This document shows positions 1 to 14,400 of a stretch of DNA of 64,000 nt, piece after piece. Position 1 is the stretch's first letter. Each line of letters starts with the position of its first letter. The position numbers and the translations under genes are program-made. The stretch is from positions 433,001 through 497,000 of the forward strand of contig JAUIRK010000463.1 of NCBI GenBank assembly GCA_030549495.1, read 5' to 3'. The notes under the pieces were generated by a model that worked only from the letters and a program-made list of their open reading frames with translations, made no database searches and was not told the origin of the DNA. The stretch is from Nectonema munidae (taxonomy: Eukaryota > Nematomorpha > Nectonematoida > Nectonematidae).

Positions 1-640
1 AACTTTTTTTTGTGTTTGAAAATAAATCTTCTTCTTCTGTTGTGAAATATTTTTTCAAATCACCAATTGCATCTATTTGGCTTTATAAACACACTATCTT
101 TACTTATTTGCTTTTTAGATGACATAGTCAATACTCTTGAATCAAAAAATGTGCTTTCGCTTTGTTTATAGACTTTTCCAAGTTTCTTATTCTATTTTGT
201 TAAAAAAACACTATGGAGTTTGGGGAAAATATTTATCTTTTATTGAATCTTATTTCGTTGATCGCCGTCAAACAGTTATTCTGAATAATTTTAAATCTAA
301 AATAGAGTGAATATGGTGGTACCTCAAGGATCAATTTTAGGTCAATTAATTTTTTGAATTTTATTAATCAAGAAATTATTATATATAATTAAAATAGAAA
401 ATATATTTTTTTGTTTTGCTGATGATGTGACAGTTAATATTCTATTTTCATTGAATAGCACACCTACAAAAATAAACTTCTTCAATTCTCAAATTGGAAT
501 AATTTTTGAATGGTGTAGAAATATTTGCATGAATACACAACAAAGTCAAAAACTCTGGTTTTTGGAAATTTGTCGCGTTCAGTTGACTTTACAAATTTCA
601 ATTTTGTGATTGTTGCGTCTTTCAAGCTCTTAAGAAGTAT
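1..640 (+). mobile_element. decayed LINE reverse-transcriptase fragment
   Basis: Frame-broken translation shows FIESYFVDRRQTVILNNF, a WYLKDQF remnant of the GVPQGS motif, and FADDVTV at about 416-432, the catalytic box of a non-LTR reverse transcriptase, followed by the usual thumb-like helix (FEWCRNICMNT). Several frameshifts and stops show it is dead. The left end lies outside the window. Confidence 0.7.
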
Positions 641-2130
641 TGGATTCTAGTTTAAAAATATATTACCTATAAAAAGTTATTTATAATTTTTTTTCCTATC
701 TCATATTAATTATTGTATTGTTATTTTAGGTCATCAAAATCTCAGTCCTCTAATCAAATCACAAAAAATAATCATTTTATACACATAACTAGTTATATAA
801 GTCACACTGCCATTTATTCTATTTATCTAATTTATTTAAGATAAATGATCTTTACACGTACAATCTATCATTGTTCACATGTGAAGTATTGAAAAGATTT
901 CTACCTTAAATATTTGATAAATTCCTATCATTTAACTACAATAATGATTTACGCGATAAACTGAAATCTACTATACACTTTTATACTAAATAATTATTTA
1001 AACAATCAATAAAATATATAATCTTTTCTACGACTAATTCACTTTTGATTTATTCTCCATATTTTTTTTAGGAATATTAGCCTTTTTAAAATAAAAATCA
1101 AAAGTTATTTCATCAAATATGATATAATTTGTGAGTCTATTAAATATAATAAAATATTATCAAATATAATCTGAAAATAAATTTATTACGATAAAATTCT
1201 TATGAAATAAATTCTTTCTCATTATTTTGATACTTTTATTTTTTACAAAATAATTTCTTTTCAAATTAAATTTCATTATAGATTTTTATATAATTAATAA
1301 ATGTTAGGCGTAAGTCTGTTATTTATGGTCTAAAATCTTGACATGTTATGCATAACAAATTTATTCTGCAAAGAAAACTCCTTTTTTTAATTTTACTCTA
1401 ATTTTTAATATTTTTGCCAAATACACCATTATTACAATTTGAACGAAATATTATAATGAAATGTATTTTTGAAAGCGTTTCATATTTTTTGGTATTTGGC
1501 TCCACCAAATAAATTATAGCATAAATTTTCTATTTTTTAGTCCATTTAAGAATATATGTGGTCAGGGAAGATAACAGGTGGGACATTGGGGTGTTTTCAT
1601 TAAGAAGGCACAATTACGTCGCTTGTATCGAACTATGAGTAAACTAGGCTTAATGGGGGATCAAATCAAAGACCTTGATTTATTGAAAACCAGTATCTAA
1701 CCAACCTTACTCTCGCCTCCTTAGAGATTATTTAAAGACAAATATAATAGTATATATTTTATAAAATCTCCAGAGATAAAATATCTCTTAAATTTTTTTT
1801 GAGACTACAACGAATTAAATATTCTTGTTTATACATACGTTACATATTAATTAATTTAGTTAAATAATGATTAAATTAGATTTTTCACATTTCTTTTATT
1901 TGAAGGTTTAATAAAATTTAACAAAATACATTCATAAATGTAACTTATATATATTGGAATTTAGCATTGTTTATGTCTGGTTTATAAAACTTTGTATATG
2001 TTACCATCAGGACTGTTCATTAAAATTATTGCCCATCCATGATTTAAAACAAATTATCAAAATTTATTAAAGTGTCAAGAAGAATCAAGAATTTTATTTA
2101 AAACAAACAAAAAGTTTGTAGTGAGGAAAC
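641..2130. other. intergenic AT-rich sequence
   Basis: No gene or clear repeat seen. A GC-richer patch at 1560-1690 contains TGGTGTTTTCATTAAG-like text also seen near 37090, possibly a diverged repeat. Confidence 0.5.
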
Positions 2131-3330
2131 TCACTTAAGTACATAACGCATTAAAGAATAAAAAAGAGCAAATGAAATTGTGTATTTAATGAATAGAGAC
2201 ATTAAGTAAGTGGATAAAAAGTTCGTGCTTAACAAAGAGTAATCTGTAATATTTCTAAAAGGAAAGATGCATAGGAATAAAAAGTTTTTTAGTTTTTTGT
2301 TTCTGGTTCTGATTGGCATGATGTTTGAAAAACTGTTTATTTTGAGTTCAGAACTGGTTGTGCAGTTTTTAAAAGTAGATAAGAGGAATTTGTAGTGTAA
2401 GAATTTGCTTTCGTGAAGAATATAAGAGGTAATGATGTGATATGACTCGAGTTTTGAAGAATTTTTGAGATTGAATATATATTTTAGGCAGTTTTTAGCA
2501 AGCCTATCTAATTTGGAGAAGTCCAATTTACTTAGGAGACACTAATAAATTTTGATTGCATAGTTGAAATTATTAAGAATGTAAGCTCTAATTATCAGGG
2601 TTTTATTAGTAGAAGGGAGGAATGGAAAGGATTACCTTGGAATAGTTAACTTAAATTTGGATCTTGCAATCATCTTGTTGAAATAATTCTCAATTGAAAG
2701 AAAGTTTGAAATACTGAAAACTAAGATACTAATAGATGAAGCGGTTTTTATGTTGTTAAGGTTTGAAATGAATTTTGGATTTTTATTCATTTTTAGAGAG
2801 AAAACCGTGGTAGAAGTTTTTCAAACATTCATATACAAGTGGTTGGATTTGCACCATTGTTGTATGTTATTTGACCTATTTGTGAACAATAACCTTAATT
2901 CCTCTAAAGAATTGTAGAATGAGATAGAATAAATTTCATCGGCATATAAAAAAAGTTTGGTATGCGTTGAATTTATGAAGAACGGCAGATCGTTGATGAA
3001 AAGATTAAATAAAAGAGGGCTTAGCGTAGATCCTTGATTTTAAACGTGATTAGTAAGAGAAGGACAAGAAAATGAATTGTTGAAATAGGTTTGAAAGGTA
3101 CGGCTCGATAAGTAAGGTTTTATCATAAGCCGGCTAGAGTAGTCAAAATTGAGAATTCTGACTTTTTCAACGAGTAGTTCTTGGTCGACGGAGTTAGAAG
3201 CTTTGGAAAGATCATATAAAGTGGTTGAAACAAAGTGCAATGAATTTAATTTAAAAAAAAAGTTTGATAATCTCTTCAATACAGTTACTAGAAAAACGGT
3301 TTTTGATAATTGTATTGGTAGGAGTAAAGA
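2131..3330 (-). mobile_element. decayed LINE reverse-transcriptase fragment (jockey/CR1-like)
   Basis: Read from 3330 down to 2131 the sequence gives TTLYDLSKASNSVDQELL (RT motif with Asp), then YLSSRTFQTYFN, LSPLLFNLFINDLPFF and LYADEIYS, and a long C-terminal part ending with a stop at 2131. Order and spacing match non-LTR RTs. The catalytic box reads YADE, not YADD, and stops and frameshifts interrupt it. Confidence 0.75.
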
Positions 3331-3346
3331 ATTGAGTTGCTATTGA

Positions 3347-5451
3347 TATAATTTGTCATTTGAGAAAAATAATTTTTTTCGAAAACTTTCGATATAGCAG
3401 GGATATTTAAAATAAGCCGGTATTTAGATACTTCTTGTTTGGAGCCTTTTTTGGTAGTGTTGGCAGTCTTTTATAATGTTCATTTGTTATGGATGAAATG
3501 GGAAAGAGTTCATATTAATTGTTTTAATAGCGTGTGATACATCGTTTGAGATGATTGAGCAAAATTGTATCTAGGTCTAGTAGTACGTAGTATTAGTAGT
3601 ATTTTATTTTGTAACTAAATTAAAAACAAATTACGGAATTAGAAATAAATTTAAACCGACTTAGCCTACTAACTTTATATTTACTTTTGAAGCCTTCATA
3701 ATTATAAAGTTTTTTTGAAATCATTTAAAAAAAAATTTTTTTTTAATTTGTTTTGCTCCAGTTTTATTTAAAAAATGGTAATTATTTTAGCATTTAAATA
3801 AATTTAAATAACTTATATTTTAATTTATGTTCATTTTCTCCATGTAAAGATTTTATTTTTTTAATTTTCTAGATATATAATACAACTTAAAAATAAATGA
3901 AACCTTAAGGATTGGCTAAACAATGTAGTTATTTTTAAGGTTTATCAAAATTTTAAACCTGTTTGTGAACATATTTTAATAATCTTACTAAATATTTCAT
4001 TACATTTTATTAAAGCTTTGGGGACTAGAATTTATAAGTTTGATTTTTTATAATTTAATTATATAATTAATTTAAGTTTGGTATACTTTTCATGGTTTTT
4101 TAATTTTATATAATTTTCATTTCTTGGATAGCCAGCCGCACCCTGCTCCTCGAAATGTTAAGGACCAAGTTTTTTTCAAAACTAATTCTATGTAATCAAC
4201 CATATCAAAGCAGTACGACTTAAGACGAGCCTGTTTCGTTAGTTACCTCTTTTACACATTTGTTTGTTGTGTGTTTAAGGGCCATGTTCTCGCTCTTGTA
4301 TTTGAAGCCTTTTGATGAATTGCAGATTTTTAGGCAGATCAAGATTAAGGAATGGAACATTAGTTAAGGGACATTTGAGAGCCATTTAAATGTAATCTTG
4401 CATACTTGTAAGACATGTTCGAAGCCATGAATGGACTCAGCTGGGTTTTACAATACCCAGATATCACCAGTATAATGCATACCGATTCTATCAAGGTTTA
4501 CTTGCCATACTAGTTTTTTGGAAAAAATGTTGAGGTAGAAAATATAGCTCCCTTCCAACTTTGACTCAGGTCGTTGATGAAGAACCACTTTCAGAAAACA
4601 CTTGTCAAGCCTCAAAAAGAATTTGCAAACTATTTTCATGAGAATGATGCAAATGAAAAGAACCTTTTAGAAAAATTTTGGATATCTTTATGATGTCTTA
4701 CAACATGAATTCTTGGAGCTCATTAACAATAGCTCAGCCAAAGATTAGTTTCAGGAACACCAACAATTTAGCCGCTCTAATTTCTGGGCCAAAATGCTGT
4801 TGGATTTTCCTGAAACCTACGAATTCATCCTCAATATTCTCTTTCTTTTCTTATCGATGTTATCCGAATCATTGAAAATGAGTACTTTGAGAAGGCTTAT
4901 AAAGTTGAGGGTCAAGGTAGGCTTTGTACTACTGAAAACGGTCACACTACAAAAGTTTGGCAACTTCTATTTCTAATTTCTTTCAAACGAGCAAGATAGA
5001 ACTATTTGGTCACTTTTCATAAAAAAAAAATGCAATTGGAAAATATAACAAAACAAAAATTATTTTTGCTTTCTACACACATACAACTTTGAACATTTTT
5101 TTTGAAATTGATACGAAAGCCACAATTTGTGTGCTAACTCATTTTATTCAACTTATTTATAGATAACAATGATCATTTCTTGATTTTGAAGGAGTTTTAT
5201 ATCAAATCACTAAATGTCTGCTTTTTCTACGATCGACTCTGTTAACCCATTAACGACCAGAATAATCAAACGATTACTAATGTAAATCAGAAGATTCGTG
5301 TCAAAAGCATTTGAAACTCAGACGATTTTATTTTTATTAAAGTAAGATCATTTACCGATAAATGAGACTCCATTATACTCTATCTTGAGATTTATTCTCT
5401 GACTATATTTTATCGATTTTTGAATTGTATATTTGGTCATTTTATTTTTAG
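3347..5451. other. region upstream of RFC1 exon DIRKF
   Basis: Apart from the possible RT remnant, no gene. RFC1 exon 1 and its promoter should lie here or further left; ATG|GTAATT at 3775 is one weak candidate. No TATA box or initiator could be assigned. Confidence 0.4.
4300..4650 (-). mobile_element. possible Penelope-like or other RT remnant
   Basis: The - strand reads GSYIFYLNIFSKKLVWQ, HYTGDIWVL, a stop, then HGFEHVLQVCKITFKWL and VPFLNLDL. The succession of a Y-x-x-D-IW box and a PFL-LDL box some 40 residues later resembles the YVDDIF and PFLDL boxes of Penelope-type RTs. The similarity is weak and the frame broken. Confidence 0.3.
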
Positions 5452-5496
5452 GATATTAGAAAATTTATGTCCAAATCAAAGAAGGATGTTGACAAG
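5452..5496 (+). CDS. RFC1: RFC1 exon: conserved N-terminus DIRKF
   Basis: This exon is read as [15 protein letters not shown], directly after a TTTTTAG acceptor and before a GTTTTA donor, phase 0 at both ends. Animal RFC1 proteins start MDIRKFF, a PCNA-interacting-like motif, so only the initiator Met should come from an upstream exon. An ATG directly followed by a GTAATT donor at 3775-3777 is a weak candidate for that exon. Confidence 0.85.
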
Positions 5497-8400
5497 GTTT
5501 TATTTTTGATATTAAATATCTTTTAACTAAATTTTTTTTATTTCTAGTCTACAAAAAGAAGAAAAATTATCTATTCTGGTATGCAAAAAATCATTTTTAG
5601 TTTTTTTTTCAATTTTTTTTTGCTAATTTAATATGAAAATTTTTGTATTCATTAAGCTAAAGTAATTTGCTATTTGTATTTTGAATATTATAAATTTTTA
5701 CTAAAAATGTATGCGTGTTCTTTGATTAAATTGAATAACAAGTATTTTTGTTTTAATGTTTATAAAAATTTGTTTTTCCTTCACTCAACTTTTTTGCTTC
5801 TTATTTATATTTTGTAAACCTCCTTACTTCATATCATTCTCAACTACTTTTTCATATCTATACGCAGAAACCAAACTTGCTAAAAACAGGACCATAATTA
5901 CATGCTAAAAAAATTTTCCTCTATCTTTTTTTGCCATTTTTTCCTAATTGAACATTTTTTGACATAGATTTTGAGTGTATAAATAATTTAATTCATAATT
6001 TTTTGCTTTTTCATTAGTTTTCTAGAATTTCTCTTAAAGTTATTAGCATTCCCATTTCTGGGAGATTTTCTCTTAAAGTTATTAGCATTCCCATTTCTGT
6101 GCTATTTAGCTTTCTATTTTCATATTCTTCGAATAGCCAACTTTACGTGCTATATACTTGAAGCTCTCAACCTTTAAATAAACTAACCTTCATATTAAAA
6201 AAAAGATTGCTACATAAAATACTACTTAAATACTTTTGTTGCATATAGTTGGACTGGAAGCTTTTATTCGTCTTTTGTATTTAGCTTTCTCATTATATTG
6301 GAAATGTCAAATCCTTGATGTTAACTCGGCAATTAATTTGAAAACGTTCGCTTTTTCTGCAAAAACTGCAGAAAACTGGTTTACAGATTTTAACGTATTT
6401 TATTTTTTGGTTTAAAAAAAGTTATCATATGTTGGAACCATAAAAAAATTAAACACCTAGAGTTTAACGAAAAAACTTGACCAATTCTCAAGTTTATTCT
6501 GATTCTATTAAAATTATTCATTAGTATATTATGTATCGAAAGAGTTTTAAAATGTTATTTTGATTTCAAGTTTACATGATGCAATGATAAAAATAACGAA
6601 GTTACCAAGCAGAGACGCACATCCTCAGCATTTTTTTTAATTTTAAAACTAAAAAGGAACTTTTTTATAATTTTTAAAATTTAATATAAATGAATTTGTC
6701 TTTAAGACTTGTTCGTAAAACAAGAAAAGTAATATAGAAAGCCTGCTCAAGCCGAACAAGCTTTTGGATATAATTTTGATTTAGAAAATTCAGAAGGATT
6801 GGTGCCCCCCCCGCCTGATATGCGCTCGATACCATCATAGATTTGCGTTTTCACAGAAATATTGATAAAAATAATAAATTGTACATTTTCTTCTTGATTC
6901 GCCCTTGAAACACACAAATAAAATGTAGACGCGGGCAAAATGAAAAGTGTTCATAAAGGCGTTTTTATGGGAAACTGGTATTGGAGGGCCCAAAATTTTT
7001 TCTCAAAGCCCAAAAATGATAAGATGAATAGCCGTGCGACGAATTTGAACAAGGAAGAAGGAGGCAAACATTTTCAGGCTCAAATATTTTTTTCAGAGGA
7101 AGGTAGCAGAATTTTTAGCATCTTAAAAATTTAGGAAAAACAAATATAGTAGATTGATGGGATTCGAGTGCCCACCTCTTTCCGCATAAGCTCTTGGTTT
7201 GTAATAGCTTTTACTTTTAAACCTAAACAATTTTTCAGCGACTCTAAAACGCTTAAATGAAAGTTTAGCATTTATTAATTAAAAATTAATTTTCATTCAT
7301 TCTAGGATCCATCATTTTGTCAGCACCTCCGAATTAAGAATTTTGAAATATTTTTACTTTCGAAAAATAGATCGTGCATCATTTTCAGTTCAATATTTTT
7401 ATAATTTTTTTCATTGATATACTATTTGAAGTTTTCCCACTTCACGCAGGGAAACAGGGTTGCTCAAAACAAAAACATCCAGCTGGTGCATTTATTTTTA
7501 TACGACGTTATTTACAGAAGAAAAGAGCTATATTTGTCTCCAATCAAATTTTACCCTTTCATGCACAATGGACACCATTGTCCCATAGAATATAAATCGT
7601 CTTCTTTAAGTTTATAAAAACTCGATGAAAAAGAAAGAAAACAATAAACTTTTGAAAACCAATGCCGTAAAGGGTTCAAGTATACTTTAAACTCTTTGCA
7701 TAGATTTCAAGTATTTATATGAATTTTCACGTGTATATATTTTAAGATTCAGATGATGAAGAACCAAGAATCGAAGGTATTTTTATATGCTATCTTTTAC
7801 TTAGACGTTTTAAGCTGTTTGTGCTAATTTTTTTAGTAAACTTATTTTATTATCTTAAGTAACGGCCACGAAGAAAAAGAGTTCCCAAATCAAAAAACCT
7901 GTTAAACCAGAAGCTTTCTTCGAAAATTTGGTAAATTTTCTAATACTATATCATATAAGGTTTCGTCATATTTTGCTTTTAAAAATTCTTCCCTTTCAAC
8001 ACTTTGAGGACCAATATTTTAAAGCTTTTAAGGTTAATCTTTTCATTGATATTTTTGTGTCTTCTAATATTAAATAGATCCATTGTAAATTCTTGATCAA
8101 ATTGCTAATAAAGTCTAATCTTAAAATTTAGCTATAAAATGGATTTTTGTATCAAAGTTTAAACCTCTTGATATTGAGGTTTTTTGCCAACTTAATTTAA
8201 CTGAGGAGGTTCGCTGGACGCCAACAGTTTTTTGTTTAGATATTTCAGAACTATAGTGGCTTGAACAAAGTGCTTTTGCACAAGCAATGACATGCGATAT
8301 CTGAGTACTACTCATAAGAGCGTTAGTTAAATTTGCCCGATTTATTATCCTGATCCAAAACTTTTTTTCTTCCATTTTTTCTGAAAAATGCCCAACTTTA

Positions 8401-11400
8401 TTTAGATTTGACAAAAGAAATGAAGGGCCAAGTTCAATAAAGGGTCTTTGTAAATGTGTTACACAAACATATGAAAAAATACATAAACAACATTTTTTAA
8501 CATTTATTTAAAAAATGTTAGTTTTTATACTTTAAAACTAATGAGAAGTGCGAAACCTTATTTTCCTAGAAGTGAGTTATGAGAAAACTAAACAAACCAT
8601 ATGGGTATAAAGGACTCTTAAAAAAAATTATTTCGTATTAAAATATATAATAATTTTTAAGGACTCGAAGAAAGAAACTAAAAGTAAAGTTTCTCCAAGT
8701 AAATTTTTTATTCGTTTACCCTTTTCTTTTGCTATGTTGCGGAAGATTTAAATAATTTGAGGCTAATATATGTATTTACCCCCTCTGTAAATCTTGAGCT
8801 ATAAAACGGATGAGTGAAGTAATTAATTTGGTATTTCACTAAAATAATTATTCAATAAACTTAATCACATAAATTAGTAATTAGTCAAAAAGATTATCTA
8901 ACAACCAACTAAACTCGTTAACTCAGCCTACACCTTCTTTTAAAAAGTAAATATATAATACTTTTTACAATGTGTTTGCCTACAGGCACACAAAAGAAGC
9001 ACTGAATTATTATAATAAGCTTATCTCTCTATAACGAATCAAAGGATAAAATAGCGAGTCATATATGTTTATAGATCGTAAAAATTATTACAAGATCACT
9101 ATAGCTGTATTAAATGGCTTCTGTCAATCACGTAATTGATGAGAGAACGCCAGAAAATTAAACGTTTTACAGGAGTTTAAAAATGAAACCTTTTGTCCGT
9201 ATACCCTAATTTATTCAAAAGTTAGTGAAATGAGTGTGCTTCGTTTTGGAAGGTAGTGCTTTTGTTTCAGTGAATTTATTCAAAAATACTTATATCACTT
9301 TTGAAAAAGCTTTCAAAAAAATCACGCGTAAAAAAGAAATGACATGAATATTTGAAATAAAAAACCTGTCCTTCTTGCCTAACCATTATCCGATATAATT
9401 GAAAAAAGTTAGAAATTTTTATAAAAATTGGAAAGTATAAAGAAATCGGATTCAGTTTATTTTAAAAGAGTTTGTGTACAGCAGTAAACTATGCTTGCAA
9501 CTTGCTTTGTATTATCGTAATCTAAAGGATGCACAAGTTAGTATAATTTAAGAGGCCACCTTTCGCATTGAAGAAGGCTAAGTCCGCATGCGCCTCGCCG
9601 GCTACAGTTTGGCACAGGCTGTCTAAGATTAATTAAAAAAAGAACAAAATGAAATGGCGGAAAACCTTTGAAATTTAATTTTCTAGATAATGGTTTTCTT
9701 TATCTTATGGTGTCATTTCCATAAACGTATTAAATATAATAACATACTTTTTAAATTTTTTAGATAAAAAGACGAAACAAAAACAAACTGAATCTTTAAC
9801 TATTACTAAACCAAAACCAGAAAGTAATCAAGATGTTAATGATATGGAAAGCACATCTGGTAATAAAAAGGTAACTTTTTTAATATCTTGTTCTGGGAAG
9901 ATTTTACAATGAAATAAAGTGACGTCATAGGATACAGTAAAGAGCTGTACGCTCTTGTGCTTCCCAGGCGCACTTTGTACTGATATATTAGAAATAATAT
10001 TTAATATATAGTTGATTGAAATGAAATTTAACTCATTTTCTGTGGGGAAATGCAGACCAACTCGAATTTCTAATGGAATTTAATAGAGATTAATCAAAAT
10101 CAATCGATTTGATCAATTTACTTTTTTATTAAAATTTTTCTTCTAATTTCTCTCTTGTAAAAGTTCAGTTTGCTTCTTTGAAAGAATTAGAACCGTTAGA
10201 GAACATAATCATCACATAATCGGAGTCATGGATTACCGCCATCCAAATTTATTATTCTGGATTGAAATACTTGTGTCGTGTTAAGAGTCATGTTTATGGA
10301 GGCTCTGTTTGATTAACCTTCACAAGACACAGTCATTTGTAGTTACACCAAGGACACAGTAATAGCGTATAAAGCCTATATACTTCAACAAGTATTTTAT
10401 AAGTTTATTTTATTCATTTCTTGCTCAAGTATGTTTTTTGATAACTAAAATCATTAAAACAAAATCAATGAAAAGATGGTATGTTGTTCCTCCAGAATAT
10501 TTAGGTCATCAATTGACGATGTTTCATTCAATATTACATAAACAAAAAAAGCTAAACTTAAAATAAATTTATTTTAAGGAAAACACATAAATAACGTAGT
10601 ATATTCTTGTGAAAAAAAGTTTTCCCTACTGTACTTTTTTATTTAACCGCATTGCCATTGTAAATAACTGAATAACAGTAGGATAATGCAGTTATTACGT
10701 TCTTTCTTATATCACCTATATTTTGTTACACATTTATTACTCGAAAGAATGTTTTGCTTTAACCAATTGCAATTTAAAGTTGAATGTTTTATCATCATTC
10801 TAGAGAAATTTTCTCATCATTCATATCTCACTACTCTCACTAAATTTACATCATCATATAAGTAGTTTTGAAGTCTGGCCCCCTGATAATTTTCTCCTCA
10901 TCTTTTTTCATCACTCTCTTTGATTTACCATCGTTTGCCCAACCGATATTATTAACATGCATCAGTATTTTGGCATTGTTTAGGTCTGGTATATTATATA
11001 TATTACTATTATATATATTACATGCATCAGTATTTTGGTATCTTCTTATATATTTCACTCTTATCACTCCCAGTATTTTTTGAACCGATTCTACTGTAAA
11101 TTGTGTTCTTTTCTCATACACTAATGATTTTATTGCCTTTCCCAAAGACTTACCCTTATTTTCATTATGTCTATACATGGGATCTATCTCTTTCATTACT
11201 TCAGCTCTTCATCTGAAAAATCTAAAATTTATGCTCTCAACTCACATGAGTGTGCTTCCGATATTTTTGGCCAAAATTGGAGTTATACTGAAGAGATTAG
11301 AGAATAAAAGGGGGAAGAAGAATTAGAAATAAATGATACTCTGATATCCCCAGATGGAACAAACTTTTTTTTGGGAACCTCAACCATCAACAAGGGGTTG

Positions 11401-14400
11401 TAGAAATCTTTTTTGCGCCGAAGTGGAACGTCAAAGAAATCACCCAAATTTTTTATCTTTTTTTGGACAACTGATTGGTTTCTCGTATTTTTGAAATGAC
11501 AAAAAGAATAGCCGAAGAGAAGTATACGAAAATTTGATTTTTTATAATTTGAAATGTTTTTTATCTTAACTTTAATTATATATAAAAGCAAGTTAAGAAA
11601 TTTGGTTTAGGAAGTTACATATTCTTTAATTTAAAATTTATTTTATTTAGAAAAATAAGTCCTAAATGGGCAAATTTGAAAGTATGGTATGACAAATTTG
11701 TTGTTAGCCATCGTGTGGCCTATTTGGGTTGTATTCTATTTATGGGACAAACAAAAGATCTGAAAATCGCAACAAAAATTCTGTTTTCTTGGGATATAGA
11801 CTCTTTTTTCTAAAATATATTATTCCAAAAAATTGGAACATTATGGGATAAAAATGTATCTTTTGAATGATTCTAAGACCTTTTATATAATGAAACCTCA
11901 AATTCATGTCTCAGGTTTCGTCGACAAAGAATATTTTCCAAGTTTAGATATAAGTAGACGCCTGAGATAGTAAATAGTAACTTGCCCGTTCGTTGTGGTA
12001 CATCACATGTTTTAGCAGAGTGGTCATTCAACTATAATTTAACAGTCTTTGGGATAATAAATCGAATTCACCGTTTCGTACCGAACATTTTGAAGCCAAT
12101 ATTTCTGCGTGGTAAAATTCAGTAGATATAAAAATAAGCCTAAAATTTTGATATTAATCAACATAAATGTCCAGTGTAGAATGTCATGAGAATGTACTTC
12201 TTATTAACCTAGTATTGCTTGGACTATGTCAATATTTTCGAATTACATAGACTTTAGAGATTTTCAACACCTTGCTTATAAACATAATTGCCCTTAAGAA
12301 GCGATATCCTTCAGAGAAGGAGGCAGGAAATTTTTTTGAAAATGCTATCCTAATAATTTAGTGAGGCATCAATGCAGATTAGTACAGGCAATACCCAAAT
12401 GTTCCAACCAATCAATAACCTTTCTTATTCTACCTCAAGAAAGTATTGTTAACATCAAAGAACACAAAGATTTGACTTATAAACTAATTTTCGGCTGCAA
12501 AAATTTTCTTTCATAAAAAACAAAATATAAAATAAACTTTCTAATTTTTTTATCAATCTTATTATTTCATAAATAGTTAAAATTATCCATAAAACTGAAT
12601 TATGCTATTTTTCACTATACAAAATAATAAAATATTTTTACTTTTAAATTTCTGTCTATATTTTGTTTATTCTTACAAATCCTAAGATTTACTCTATTTG
12701 CATCATAAAAAAGGCACATGTAATATTCACATTTGTAATACTTCTTTAAAATTGTAATGTTTTATAACTAAAATACATAAAAATTAATATACCAAAAGTT
12801 TACATAAATATATTTTTTCCAATTAATCATTTGAATTTTTATCATTCATCAGTATTTTATGTTTTAGATGGAGTTAAAATTTTTTAAATAATTTTCTTAT
12901 ATGCAACTTTATGTGATTTTATAAGCTGATTTTTTTCTTAGATTTATACGAATATTTTGAGTTAATTTTATTGTATGAAAAAATGTTTTAAAAGGCAACT
13001 TTTTTATGCCATTGTTCAAGTCATGAAAAACCAAAAAAAATATCTAAAAAAATTACGTTTAAATGAAAAAATAGCACCAATAGATATTGAATTTCAGGTA
13101 ATTTACATAAAAGTTTCAACTTGGGTCATATATTTAATTAATGGATAAAAATTAAGTTGAATAAATCAACCAGAGTAAAATGCACGACTGTGTCCTGCGA
13201 AAGTGAATACCTTAACATTTGTTTATTCAAAATATGGCTGCTAATAAATTGCATTTTTAGGATTCGAAGAAAGAAAAGAAAAGTAAAGTTTCTCCAAGTA
13301 AAATTTAAATAATTCAACAGATCTAATCTGATTATGTAACTGTGTCAATATATTGTGAAATAGGGAAGGTAGCAAGCATTTCAAAAGTGAATATTTATTA
13401 TAAAATAAAAAGGACGAAATGCGAAAAGAAATTTATTATAATACAAAGTGTTCATAGTCATACAAAATAAAATAAAAGGAAAGGGAGAGGAGGAGGAGAA
13501 TTAGCGACAGAGATAAGAAATAAGAGATATTTTGAAGATAGATTTATTTATATCTCTGTTGCTAATTCTCTTCCTCTCTTTTTTCATTTTAATTTACTTG
13601 CTACGACTGTAGACACTTTGGTGTTCGAAATATTATAATAAAATTCTTCCTCCGTTTTGTTTTATAATAAGTATCAATATAGGTTATTATAAAAATAACC
13701 CAATATTAAAGCAAATTCCTCATCATGTTTATACCTTTTATTCGTCTTTCGAAAAAAAATTGGACTTTTCTAATATGCTATATTATGTCGAACAAAATTG
13801 AAAAAAGTAAATAAAGTTAACTTATTTTCAGCTTACACAAAAGCCCTTTTTACCAATTTTGAATAGAATTGCCTTTTTTTGTTTTCTTTTCAAGTATTTT
13901 AGGGCAATAAGGTCAAAGAAAATTTTATGTCAAAAAGTTAAAATATCATTTCATAATTAACTTCGCTTAACAAGCCAAAAATTATGGTTTTTATTTCTTT
14001 TCAAATTTTATCATATATTTATCTTTACATTTTGAATCTTTTTCAAATGTCATCAACAAAATTTTTTCAATTACAAAATTCCCAATCAACTTCAGTCTGT
14101 TGAAATATTTTTTTCAATGCTGAATAAACTTAGTGCAAAGGTAGAATTTTTTTGCGAATTGTTTTTAATTTAATAATTTTTTAATTTAGAACCAGTATAT
14201 ATTTTTTTCTTTTTAAACTAAAAATTCTAATTATATAAAAAAAACAAGAATCTTTTTTGTGCAATAAACATTTTAAGTCAACATTTTCTGTATAAATTCA
14301 AAAAATTAGAATTTTTCATGACAAAAATAGACTGCCTTGTTTATTACTATCCAATTATTTGCCAATGAAATATAGATTAAAGAAAGTTTAAAATTATCCG

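Noticed and set aside
2131-2526. 131-codon - strand open frame as a host gene
   Set aside because: It continues the LINE RT text upstream (LYADEIYS) and is the C-terminal part of that relic.
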